Below are positions 33,949 through 42,564 of a stretch of DNA of 64,000 nt, in pieces (the first letter of the stretch is position 1; each line of letters starts with the position of its first letter). The notes below the pieces were generated by a model, which had not been told where the DNA came from, ran no database searches, and worked only from the letters and a program-made list of their open reading frames with translations. The translations under genes were made by a program, and so were the position numbers. The stretch covers positions 1,604,501-1,668,500 of the forward strand of contig NZ_CP048815.1 in NCBI RefSeq assembly GCF_010977555.1, written 5' to 3'. The stretch is from Caulobacter rhizosphaerae (GTDB lineage: Bacteria; Pseudomonadota; Alphaproteobacteria; Caulobacterales; Caulobacteraceae).

Positions 33949-35244
33949 ATGCTGAGGTCCACGCCCCTACCGCCGGACGCCGCCCTGACGGGGCGCGCCC
34001 GGGCCCTGGCCTATCCTGAGCACACCGCCGCAGGACTGGCCGCGCTGAACGGCGCGATCCCCGCGGCGAGCGCGTTGGCCCTGACGCCCGAGGCCCTCAA
34101 GGCCGAGGCGATCCGGCGGGCCGGCGGACCGGTCGATTTCGGTCCGGCGCCGCTGGACGAGCCCCTTTCCGTCCTGTGCCGGTCGCTGAACGATGAGATC
34201 GAGCTCCACGCCCTGGGTCGGTTGCAGGTGTTCAACCAGCTCGCGGGTCTCTTGACCATGCGGCTGCGGTTCGAGGACCTTTGGCGGCGCCATCCGGAAA
34301 TCCTGGATCAGCCGGTCGAACGCCCGATCGTCGTCATCGGCCTGCCCCGCAGCGGAACGACCATCCTGCACCGCCTGTTGTCGCGAGACCCGGCCAAGCG
34401 CTCCTCGCCGTTCTGGGAGCAGGTCGTCCCGTTGCCGGACGGCGATCCGACGGCGCTGCAGCCCGACCCCGACCCGCGCCTGGTCCGCATGCGTCAGTCC
34501 CTGGACATGCTGGACAAGGTCGTGCCCGACCTGAAGCTGATGCACGAACTGACGGCCGACCAGCCGGACGAGGACATCAGCCTGCTGATCTTCGCCTTCG
34601 CCTCGCTGCAGTTCGAGTGGAGCTACCGCGTTCCCAGCTACAGCCGCTGGCACCAGGCCTTCGACCATACCGAGGGCTATCGCTATTTCCGCCGGGTGTT
34701 GCAGACCCTGCAGTGGTTGCGCGGCGGAGAGCGCTGGGTGCTGAAGGCGCCGCAGCACCTGGAGCAGCTCAAGCCGCTGCTGAGCGTCTTTCCGGACGCC
34801 ATCCTGGTGCAGACCCACCGCGATCCCGTGCCGGCGATCATCTCGCTGGCCAGCCTGACCACCTATGGCGGGCGACGCTACTACGACCATCCCAACCCGC
34901 ACGCGGTGGGGGCGGACATGGCGTCGATCGTCGAGCGGCTGCTCCGCAAGGGCGTGGAGGACAGGCCCGAGGATGAAGGACGCTTCGTCGACATCCAGTT
35001 CACCGACCTGATCGCCGATCCCCTGGGCTGCGTGCGACGCATCTATGCGGTCGCTGGCGATGCGCTGAGCCCTGAGGCTGCGTCCGCGATGCAGGCCTGG
35101 ATCGACGACAATCGCCAGGGCAAGCACGGCGGCCACGATTACGCCGCCGAGGACTTCGGCCTCGACGCCGGCGACCTGCGTCGTCGCCTGGGGTTCTACC
35201 AGGAGCGCTTTTCCATTCCGGTCGACCGCCGGTTCGCGGTCTGA
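33949..35244 (+). CDS. PAPS-dependent sulfotransferase
   Basis: 431 residues, sulfotransferase_3 type. 5'-phosphosulfate loop VIGLPRSGTTILHRLL near residues 128-143, and 3'-phosphate site QTHRDPVPAIISLASLTTYG near 287-306 with the expected Arg and Ser. The N-terminal 120 residues are a helical extension usual for this subgroup. It is embedded in one transcript with the PAPS-forming and PAP-degrading enzymes. The acceptor is unknown; a hydroxylated lipid or alicyclic product of the P450 is plausible. Confidence 0.9.
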   Translation: MLRSTPLPPDAALTGRARALAYPEHTAAGLAALNGAIPAASALALTPEALKAEAIRRAGGPVDFGPAPLDEPLSVLCRSLNDEIELHALGRLQVFNQLAGLLTMRLRFEDLWRRHPEILDQPVERPIVVIGLPRSGTTILHRLLSRDPAKRSSPFWEQVVPLPDGDPTALQPDPDPRLVRMRQSLDMLDKVVPDLKLMHELTADQPDEDISLLIFAFASLQFEWSYRVPSYSRWHQAFDHTEGYRYFRRVLQTLQWLRGGERWVLKAPQHLEQLKPLLSVFPDAILVQTHRDPVPAIISLASLTTYGGRRYYDHPNPHAVGADMASIVERLLRKGVEDRPEDEGRFVDIQFTDLIADPLGCVRRIYAVAGDALSPEAASAMQAWIDDNRQGKHGGHDYAAEDFGLDAGDLRRRLGFYQERFSIPVDRRFAV

Positions 35245-35254
35245 GGACGCGTCG

Positions 35255-36640
35255 ATGACATCGCCGATCGATCCCGCCCTGTCGTCCGACGCGATCACGG
35301 CCATCGCCGAGGAGGCCTACGTCTACGCCTTCCCGATGATGATCGCCTACGGCTTCTTCCACCGGCAGACCATGGGCCCCGACACGCCGGAGAAGCAGGC
35401 GATCGGGCGGTTCACCCACTTCCGGACCCTGGGCAGCCCGACGTTCAACAACGTCATCCCCTGGATCAACACCGACACGCTGTACTCGGCCGCCTGGCTG
35501 GATCTGCGGCGCGAGCCCGTGGTGCTGAAGGTCCCGCAGTTCGAGGGCCATCGGTTCCAGAACGTTCAGGCCGCCGACTGGTACACGATGAACTTCTTCA
35601 CCCGCGGCACGCTGGACGTGGGCAACGCGGCGCGGACCTATCTGCTGGCCGGGCCGGACTGGAGCGGCCCCTCGCCGCCGGGCGTCGACGAGGTGGTGAC
35701 GGCCGACAGCTGGATCATCAAGCTCTTCACCCGGATCATCGTCGAAGGGCCGGGCGACGAGGCCGCCATCCACGCGCTGCAGGACCAGTATGCCCTGGTC
35801 CCGCTCAGCGCGTTCCTGGGTCTGGCCCCGCCGCCCGCGCCGCCGGCGGCCGAGTTTCCGGCCCCGCCCGCGTCCGGCCTGCGAGGACGGGGGTTCTTCG
35901 AGCAGCCGTCGCCCGAGTTCATCGGAACCTTCAACCATCTGATGACCCAGGCGGCCGTCCATCCCGACGAGGCGGCGCTGTTCGAGCGTTTCGCCGGCAT
36001 CGGCGTGGCGCCCGGCGCGGATTTCGACGCCTCGGTGCTGACGCCGCAGCAGGCGGCGGCGATCCAGGCCGGGATCGACGCCGGACGGGCCAGGATCGAG
36101 CATCGGCTGGCCAACCTCGACACGCCGGTCAATGGCTGGGTCTATCCCCTGGACCTGCGCGGCGGTCGCGATCGGTTGACCGGCTCTTCCGGCGCCTATC
36201 TGGCCCGGGCGGTCGCGGCCCGATACGCCATCTGGGGGCCGGGCGCCGCGGAGGTGGTCTACATGGTCGCCGAGGTCGACGCCGCCGGGGCGGCGCTGGA
36301 CGGGTCGGCCGCGACCTACGCGATGACCTTCGACGCAGCGCCGCCGGTCGACGGCTTCTGGTCCTATACGGTCTACGACGCGGCCACGCGGTTGCTCGTT
36401 CCCCACCCCTCCGGGCGCTACAAGCGCGGCGATCGCGACGCCGACATCCGCCGCAACGCCAACGGCGGCTTCACCCTGCTGCTCCAGAACGCGCCGCCGC
36501 CCGCTGATCGCCTGGGCGATTGGCTGCCCGTACCGGCGGGGCCGTTCCAGGTGGTGGGACGGTTGTACGGTCCCCATGCGACGCTGCTGGACAAGACCTA
36601 TACCCCGCCGCCGCTGGTGGCTCGACCGCTGGAAACCTAA
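35255..36640 (+). CDS. DUF1254/DUF1214 protein
   Basis: 461 residues. DUF1254 N-terminus (AYVYAFPMMIAYGFFHRQTM, NNVIPWINTDTLYSAAWLDL) and DUF1214 C-terminus (DGFWSYTVYDAATRLLVPHP, RYKRGDRD, GGFTLLLQNAPP). No signal peptide is visible, unlike many exported members. Second DUF1214 protein of this unit; its function is unknown. The stop overlaps that of the convergent SDR gene. Confidence 0.9.
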   Translation: MTSPIDPALSSDAITAIAEEAYVYAFPMMIAYGFFHRQTMGPDTPEKQAIGRFTHFRTLGSPTFNNVIPWINTDTLYSAAWLDLRREPVVLKVPQFEGHRFQNVQAADWYTMNFFTRGTLDVGNAARTYLLAGPDWSGPSPPGVDEVVTADSWIIKLFTRIIVEGPGDEAAIHALQDQYALVPLSAFLGLAPPPAPPAAEFPAPPASGLRGRGFFEQPSPEFIGTFNHLMTQAAVHPDEAALFERFAGIGVAPGADFDASVLTPQQAAAIQAGIDAGRARIEHRLANLDTPVNGWVYPLDLRGGRDRLTGSSGAYLARAVAARYAIWGPGAAEVVYMVAEVDAAGAALDGSAATYAMTFDAAPPVDGFWSYTVYDAATRLLVPHPSGRYKRGDRDADIRRNANGGFTLLLQNAPPPADRLGDWLPVPAGPFQVVGRLYGPHATLLDKTYTPPPLVARPLET

Positions 36641-37476
36641 ACCGGATAGGCCGTCGACTCGACCAGGTCGACATGCAGGTCGTAGTCGGCCAAACGCGCG
36701 TGGATCGCGTCGCGGATGTACTTGCGACCGTCGGCGCCCAGCGCCAGGTGGACGGGCGGGTTTTCCATCGCCGCCAGGGCCAGGACGACCGCCGCGCCGC
36801 GGGCTGGATCGTTGGGCGCGGGAACGACCGGACGCTCCATCGAGTGCCTCAGGCGGGCCGTCATCGCCGCATAGTCGGGCAGGGGGGCCTGGGCCCAGGC
36901 CATGCTGGCGGCGCCGAAATTGGTGCGGAAGCCGCCGGGCTCGACCACGGTCACCCGGATGCCGAACGGCGCGAGTTCCTTGGCCAGGGCCTGGCTGAGG
37001 CCCGCCACCGCGAACTTGGAGGCGCTATAGAGCCCCATGCCCGGAAAACCCCGCGCGCCCGCCACCGACCCGATGTTGATGATGGCGCCGCCGCCGCGCG
37101 CCTTCAGGTGCGGGATCGCCGCCTTCACCACCCTGAACACCCCGAAGAAGTTGGTGTCCATCTCGCGGGCGGCCTCGGCCTCTGTCAGTTCCTCGACCGC
37201 GCCCACCAGCCCGTAGCCAGCGTTGTTGACCACCACGTCGAGGCCGCCGGCCAGGCGAACAGCGGCCTCGACGGCAGGGCCGACCGCCGCGGCTTCGGTG
37301 ACGTCGAGGGCCAGGGCGTGGGCCCGGCCGGGCGCGAGCGCTTCGAACGCGACGAACTGGTCGGCCTTGCGCAGGGTGCCCACGACGACATGGCCGGCGG
37401 ACAGCGCCGCCTCGGCGATCGCGCGCCCCAACCCGCTGGATACGCCGGTGATGAACCACACCTTGGGGGAAACCAT
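36637..37476 (-). CDS. SDR family oxidoreductase
   Basis: 279 residues. TGVSSGLG, NNAGYG, INIGSVAG and YSASK motifs are intact; the layout resembles the retinol or 17-beta-hydroxysteroid dehydrogenase-like classical SDRs. Start ATG 37476 has GAGG upstream; an in-frame GTG lies 18 bases earlier. Divergent from the TonB-dependent receptor across a palindrome of the regulon type. Confidence 0.9.
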   Translation of the reverse strand: MVSPKVWFITGVSSGLGRAIAEAALSAGHVVVGTLRKADQFVAFEALAPGRAHALALDVTEAAAVGPAVEAAVRLAGGLDVVVNNAGYGLVGAVEELTEAEAAREMDTNFFGVFRVVKAAIPHLKARGGGAIINIGSVAGARGFPGMGLYSASKFAVAGLSQALAKELAPFGIRVTVVEPGGFRTNFGAASMAWAQAPLPDYAAMTARLRHSMERPVVPAPNDPARGAAVVLALAAMENPPVHLALGADGRKYIRDAIHARLADYDLHVDLVESTAYPV

Positions 37477-37574
37477 CGAAGCCTCGCTGAGCACACCGAC
37501 GCCGCGCCGGGTCCGCTCCAGCCTTTCTCCTCAAGGTAGCCGCGTCCAGCCGCCGCACCCGATGGAAGGGGCAT

Positions 37575-37588
37575 ATCGCTGACGCGAT
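37575..37588. promoter_or_regulatory. ATCGC-N4-GCGAT palindrome, exact copy
   Basis: ATCGC-TGAC-GCGAT in the 248-bp space between the divergent SDR and TonB-dependent receptor genes, 98 bp before the SDR start and 136 bp before the receptor start. Apart from this site and the receptor's ribosome site nothing else is recognisable in the space. Confidence 0.7.
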
Positions 37589-37724
37589 GAGGACGGCGTG
37601 ACGCATAGGCAAGGCCGCCGTTGGGCATAGGGTGTCTCATCGGGAGCCCGCCAGAAGAAGAGCGGACCTCGCGCGGCCAGACGACTGGCGGCTAGGGAAT
37701 AGAAACGCAGGAAGGGGAGGCTTC

Positions 37725-40067
37725 ATGGGCATTCGAGGAAATTGGCGCGTGTTGGCGTGCGCTACGACCGCCTTGTGCGGCGTGCCGGCCGTCGCGCTCG
37801 CGCAGGACGCGCCGGTCCAGGCCCCGCCTGCCGCCGCCTCGGCACAGACCGTCACCACCGTCGACGACATCATCGTCACCGCCCGGCGACGGGAGGAGCG
37901 CCTGCAGGACGTCCCCCTGGCCGTGACGGCCGTGGCGCCCAAGGCCCTGGAACGCGCCAACATCACCAATGTGTCGGGCCTTCGCACCCAGGCTCCAGCC
38001 CTGATCATCGTCCCGGGCGCCGGCGCCAACAAGAGCACCCCGACCTTCGCGATTCGTGGCCAGAGCCAGCAGGAGCTGACCATCCTGGCCGACCCGTCGG
38101 TCTCGCTCTATATCGGCGACATCGTCGCGCCCCGCTCGCAGGGCGCCAATGGCGGCCTGTTCGACCTGGCGTCCGTCCAGGTGCTGAAGGGACCGCAGGG
38201 CACCCTGTTCGGTCGCAACTCGACGGGCGGCATCGTCCAACTGATCCCCAACGCGCCGACCCATGAGGCCGGCGGCTCGTTCGGTGTGACCGTTGGCAAT
38301 TTCGGCACCCTGAACACCGAGGCGGTCGTCAACATGCCGCTGGGCGACAAGCTGGCGGCCCGCCTGGCCGTGGTCAGCAACAAGGACGACGGCTACCTGT
38401 ACGACGTCCTGCTGGGCCGCAACGTCAACTTCACCGACAACCAGGCGCTGCGGTTCTCGCTGAAGTGGGATCCGAACGACGCCCTGACCAATACCCTGGT
38501 GGTCGACGCCTATCACTCCAACGAAGGCGGCGCCGGCTCGTATGTGCGCGCCGTCAATCCCAACGGCGTCTTCAACTCCGCGCCGGCGAGGACGCCGCGC
38601 AACTATCCGACCCTGCAGCAGATGCTGGCCGACCAGCAGGCCCGGGGCACGCTGAAGACCGCCAGCGGCACGCCGTCGTTCTCCAAGGTCGAAACCGTGA
38701 CCGTCGCCAACTCGACGGTCTACGATCTCGGCGACCACATCTCGGTGAAGAACATCTTCGGCTATCGCGACGTGAAATCGCACAGCTACGAAGACACCGA
38801 CGGCCTGCCGATCCCGCTGCTGGAGATCGAGCGCATCTTCGACCAGCACCAGTTTTCCGACGAACTCCAGATCCTGGGCCAGAGCGGCAACCTGAACTGG
38901 ATCGCCGGGGCCTACTACTTCCGCGAAAAGGGTTCGGACCAGGGCGCCAGCGTCACCGGCGCGGCCGATTTCGGCGACGTTCAGCCCACCAGCGTCTTCG
39001 CCTATCCGGGCTGGGCCAACACCTGGGTCAAGGCCAAGAACACCAGCTACGCGGTCTTCGCCCAGGGCACCTACGCCTTCCCGAGCGTGAAGGGGCTGTC
39101 GCTGACCGCCGGCGTGCGGGGCAACTGGGACAAGCGCGAAGCCGACATCCTGAGCCGGACGGCGACGGCCTGCCGCTTCACCATGGACGAGGACCACAAT
39201 TCGGCCACCGCTGAAACCCGGCCGACCCTGGCCAACTGCGACCTGCCGCTGGCCGTCAAGTACAGCGAGCCGACCTACAATGTCAGCCTCGACTACAAGT
39301 TCGGCGACGGCAAGCTGGTCTATGTCGCCCACCGCCACGGCTATCGCACCGGCGGCTTCGGGGCCCGCGCCTCGACCGAGGCCGGCCTGCGCCGGACTTT
39401 CGAGCCCGAGATCGTCGACGACGTCGAAGTCGGCGTGAAGGCGGACTGGCGCTTCAACGGCGCCTTCCTTCGCACCAACCTCGCCCTCTACAGCAGCCAG
39501 TACAAGGACATCCAGCGGCTGCTGCAGGACAACACCGTGATCCCGATCACGACGGTCACGGCCAACGCCCAGAAGGCCCAGGTCCAGGGCGGGGAATTCG
39601 AGTTCCTGTTCCGGCCGGTGCAATCGGTCGAGCTGTCGGGCTTCTGGGCCTATGCGGACGGCGAGTTCAAGCAGTTCATCGACCCGAACGGCGTGGACCT
39701 ATCGGCCACGGCCTTCTCGCGCACGCCCAAGAACGTCTACAGCCTGTCGGCCCGCTTCATGCCGACCATCCCGGACAAGATCGGCAGTGAGTTGTCGTTC
39801 GGCGTCAGCTACTTCCACAGCGACGGCTTCGTCGACAACGACGGCGCCGCCCCGACCCAGATCACCTACGCCTACGAACTGGTGAACCTGAACGCCGAGC
39901 TGCGCAATGTGGGCGGGACGAACGCCTCCATCGGCCTCTACGTCAACAACGCCCTGAACGAGAAGTACGACTTCGCCATGCTCGACGTCTTCTCCTCGCT
40001 GGGCTTCAGCGCCCGGACCCCGGGCGACCCGCGGACCTACGGCGTGCGGCTGAAGTACGAGTTCTAA
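37725..40067 (+). CDS. TonB-dependent outer-membrane receptor
   Basis: 780 residues. Signal peptide ending ALAQDA, then VDDIIVTARRREERLQDVPL, the TonB box/plug start typical of sphingomonad- and caulobacter-type receptors. The plug contains QVLKGPQGTLFGRNSTGGIV. The protein ends in YGVRLKYEF with the C-terminal aromatic residue needed for barrel insertion. It probably imports the substrate of this catabolic region. The start at 37725 follows GGGGAGG. It is followed by a strong terminator. Confidence 0.95.
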   Translation: MGIRGNWRVLACATTALCGVPAVALAQDAPVQAPPAAASAQTVTTVDDIIVTARRREERLQDVPLAVTAVAPKALERANITNVSGLRTQAPALIIVPGAGANKSTPTFAIRGQSQQELTILADPSVSLYIGDIVAPRSQGANGGLFDLASVQVLKGPQGTLFGRNSTGGIVQLIPNAPTHEAGGSFGVTVGNFGTLNTEAVVNMPLGDKLAARLAVVSNKDDGYLYDVLLGRNVNFTDNQALRFSLKWDPNDALTNTLVVDAYHSNEGGAGSYVRAVNPNGVFNSAPARTPRNYPTLQQMLADQQARGTLKTASGTPSFSKVETVTVANSTVYDLGDHISVKNIFGYRDVKSHSYEDTDGLPIPLLEIERIFDQHQFSDELQILGQSGNLNWIAGAYYFREKGSDQGASVTGAADFGDVQPTSVFAYPGWANTWVKAKNTSYAVFAQGTYAFPSVKGLSLTAGVRGNWDKREADILSRTATACRFTMDEDHNSATAETRPTLANCDLPLAVKYSEPTYNVSLDYKFGDGKLVYVAHRHGYRTGGFGARASTEAGLRRTFEPEIVDDVEVGVKADWRFNGAFLRTNLALYSSQYKDIQRLLQDNTVIPITTVTANAQKAQVQGGEFEFLFRPVQSVELSGFWAYADGEFKQFIDPNGVDLSATAFSRTPKNVYSLSARFMPTIPDKIGSELSFGVSYFHSDGFVDNDGAAPTQITYAYELVNLNAELRNVGGTNASIGLYVNNALNEKYDFAMLDVFSSLGFSARTPGDPRTYGVRLKYEF

Positions 40068-40087
40068 CGACCTTCGATCAAACTGAA

Positions 40088-40123
40088 GGGGCGGAGATCC
40101 TAGTGATCTCCGCCCCTTTTTTT
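40088..40123 (+). terminator. Strong intrinsic terminator of the TonB-dependent receptor
   Basis: GGGGCGGAGATC (40088-40099) and GATCTCCGCCCC (40105-40116), perfect 12-bp arms, 5-base loop, followed by TTTTTTT. Confidence 0.95.
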
Positions 40124-40238
40124 GTCTGCCGGCGGCCACATCGGAGGGTCGTCAACGGCCTGACCATTCTCATCATCACCAACAACCGTCGGTGAAAAAG
40201 GGGAAGCGTGGAGAGTCACAACCCAAGGCCCCTTGGCC

Positions 40239-41444
40239 TCAGCGCGGCGCCTTGTCGGGCCGATAGTCCTGCGGCAGGCCCAGGATCCGTTCGGCCACGG
40301 TGTTCAGCAGCATCTCATCGGTCCCGCCGGCGATGCGCAGGGTGGGCTGGTCCATCCACGACATGGCGAAGTCGGTCTTGGGGCGGGGATGGGCGCCGGC
40401 GTCGAACCGCAGCCCGTCCGCGCCCAGCAGGTCCAGCGCGCAGATCGCGACCTCGCGCCGGCCCCGCGCGCCGACCAGCTTGTGGATCGAGCCCTCGGGG
40501 CCGGGCTCGCGGCCTGCGGCCAGTTCCAGGACGGACTTCTCGTGGATGGCCGACAGCGCCTGTTGCGTCGCGAAGGCGCGGGCGATGACGCCGCGGACGC
40601 GGCCGTCCTGGCTGGCCGGCCGGCCGTCCACCTGGGTTTCCTGGGCCAGGGCGACCAGGGCGTCGAGCGGCGGACCGAAACCGGTCTCGTCGGCGGCGGC
40701 CGTATAGCGTTCGATCATCAGGGTCTCGACGGCCAGGCGGAAGCCCGCCCCGACCTCGCCCAGGCGCCAGGCGTCCGGGATGCGGACGTCGTCGAAGAAG
40801 ACCTCGTTGAACTCTTCGGCGCCGTGCAGTTGCCGGATCGGCCGGACCGTGACGCCCGGCGCCTTCAGGTCCACGAAGAAATAGGTCAGGCCGCGATGCT
40901 TGGGCGCATCCGGGTCCGAGCGGGCGACGATGACGCCGTAGTCGGAATACTGGGCGAAGGTGGTCCAGACCTTCTGGCCGGACAGGATCCAGTCGTCGCC
41001 GTCGCGGACGGCGCGCGTGCGCACCGCCGCCAGGTCCGAGCCCGTCGAGGGTTCGGAGAACAGCTGTGACCACATTTGTTCGCCGCGCAGGGCCGGCGGC
41101 ACGAAGCGGGCCTTCTGCTCGGGCGTCGCGTAGCGCAGCATCATCGGGATCGGCATGGACAGGCTGATCACGAAATAGGCCGAGGGAAAGCCGCGCGCGG
41201 CTTCCTCCTCGACGAACAGGACCTGCTCGATCTGGCTGAGGCCCGCGCCGCCATACTCGGTGGGGAAGGTCAGGCCCGCGAAGCCCGCCGCCGCCTTGGT
41301 CGCCTGCCAGCGACGGGCGAGCGCCACGTCGTCGTCCAGCGAGAGGCCCAGGCGCGCGGCCTGGCCGAACTCAGCGACATGCGGCTCCATGAAGGCGACG
41401 ACGCGGGCGCGAAAGGCCTCCAGTTCGGGGGAAAGGGCGCTCAT
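40239..41444 (-). CDS. Acyl-CoA dehydrogenase, large-type subunit of a heteromeric pair
   Basis: 401 residues. FAD/substrate-contact segments QLFSEPSTGSDLAAVRTRAV and GQKVWTTFAQYSDYGVIVAR are intact, and the C-terminus has TLRIAGGTDEMLLNTVAERILGL. Overlaps the second ACAD (41441) by ATGA. Such adjacent ACAD pairs form alpha2beta2 enzymes in mycobacterial steroid side-chain degradation (FadE26/27 type), which is the model used here. Confidence 0.92.
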   Translation of the reverse strand: MSALSPELEAFRARVVAFMEPHVAEFGQAARLGLSLDDDVALARRWQATKAAAGFAGLTFPTEYGGAGLSQIEQVLFVEEEAARGFPSAYFVISLSMPIPMMLRYATPEQKARFVPPALRGEQMWSQLFSEPSTGSDLAAVRTRAVRDGDDWILSGQKVWTTFAQYSDYGVIVARSDPDAPKHRGLTYFFVDLKAPGVTVRPIRQLHGAEEFNEVFFDDVRIPDAWRLGEVGAGFRLAVETLMIERYTAAADETGFGPPLDALVALAQETQVDGRPASQDGRVRGVIARAFATQQALSAIHEKSVLELAAGREPGPEGSIHKLVGARGRREVAICALDLLGADGLRFDAGAHPRPKTDFAMSWMDQPTLRIAGGTDEMLLNTVAERILGLPQDYRPDKAPR

Positions 41445-42553
41445 GCGGTCAGGTCCTTGGCATGACGGGCGACCAGGCGTTCGGCCACGACATCCTCCCA
41501 GCGCCCGGCGGCGCCCAGTTCCAGCGCCAGGGCGCGGCTGCGGCGATAGTAGAGGTGCAGGTCGTGCTCCCAGGTGACGCCGATCGCGCCGTGGGTCTGG
41601 ATCGCCTCGCGCGCGGCCAGTTCGCTGGCCTCGATGGCGCAGAGCCGCGCCGCCCCGGCCCGGATCACCAGGTCGTCGGCATTGTCGCGCAAGGCCAGGA
41701 CGGCGCGCAGGGCCGCGCCGCGCGCCAGCTCGGCGGCGACATAGATCTCGGCGATGCGGTGCTTGATCGCCTGGAACTTGCCGATCGGCTGACCAAAGGC
41801 CTGGCGCTCGTTGGCGAAGGCTCGGGCCCGCTCCAGGCAGGCCTCGGCGACGCCCAACTGCTCGAAGGCGACGACGACCGCCACGCGGGCCAGCAGGTCC
41901 AGCGCGGCTTTCCCGGCGTCCGTCGCAACCAGGATCGTGGCCGCCGCCCCCTTGAAGGTCAGGTCGGCGTAGCCGCGGCTGTTGTCGAAAGTCTCGACCG
42001 GGGCCCGACGAGTCCGGGCGTCGAGCTCGACCAGCGCCAGGACGTTGGTCCCGGTCGCCACGTCCTGCGCCAGGGTGACCAGCAAGCCGGCCTGCAGACC
42101 GGCCGCGACCGGGCCAAGCGCGCCATGCAGCGCGCCGTCGCGAAGCTCGGGTGGGCGGACGCCGTCGAGCGCGGCGGACAGATCGACCGCGCCGATCGTC
42201 TCGCCCGTTCCCAGGCTCGGCAGAAGCCTGGCCCGAAGCTCAGGCGCGCCATGCAGGCGCAGGGCCTCGCTGACGCCGAAGCTGGTGGACAGGAAAGGCG
42301 CGCCGGCGGCGAAGCGGCCGGCGACCTGCGCCGTCAGGCAGAGTTCGACAGGACCCAGGTCCAGGCCGCCATGCGCCTCGGCGAGGGTGATCGCGGTCCA
42401 GCCCATCTCCCGGCACGCGGTCCAGAAGACCTCGTCATGGCTTCCGGTCCGCTCCAGCAAGCCGCGCAGGCGGTCGGGCGAAAAGCTGTCGGCCAGCAGG
42501 CGCTCGGCCTCCCGGACGATCTGGCGCTGGTCGTCGTCGAGCAGGAAGGCCAT
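41441..42553 (-). CDS. Acyl-CoA dehydrogenase, small-type subunit of a heteromeric pair
   Basis: 370 residues. The N-terminal helical domain starts FLLDDDQRQIVREAERLLADSFSP. The central FAD-contact region is reduced compared with its partner, while the C-terminal RQAFGQPIGKFQAIKHRIAE and TWEHDLHLYYRR are conserved. This is typical of the beta-type chain. Start 42553 is the canonical one; the upstream frame runs into the fadJ 3' end. Downstream of fadJ with an 11-bp gap. Confidence 0.9.
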   Translation of the reverse strand: MAFLLDDDQRQIVREAERLLADSFSPDRLRGLLERTGSHDEVFWTACREMGWTAITLAEAHGGLDLGPVELCLTAQVAGRFAAGAPFLSTSFGVSEALRLHGAPELRARLLPSLGTGETIGAVDLSAALDGVRPPELRDGALHGALGPVAAGLQAGLLVTLAQDVATGTNVLALVELDARTRRAPVETFDNSRGYADLTFKGAAATILVATDAGKAALDLLARVAVVVAFEQLGVAEACLERARAFANERQAFGQPIGKFQAIKHRIAEIYVAAELARGAALRAVLALRDNADDLVIRAGAARLCAIEASELAAREAIQTHGAIGVTWEHDLHLYYRRSRALALELGAAGRWEDVVAERLVARHAKDLTA

Positions 42554-42564
42554 GAGCTGTGATC

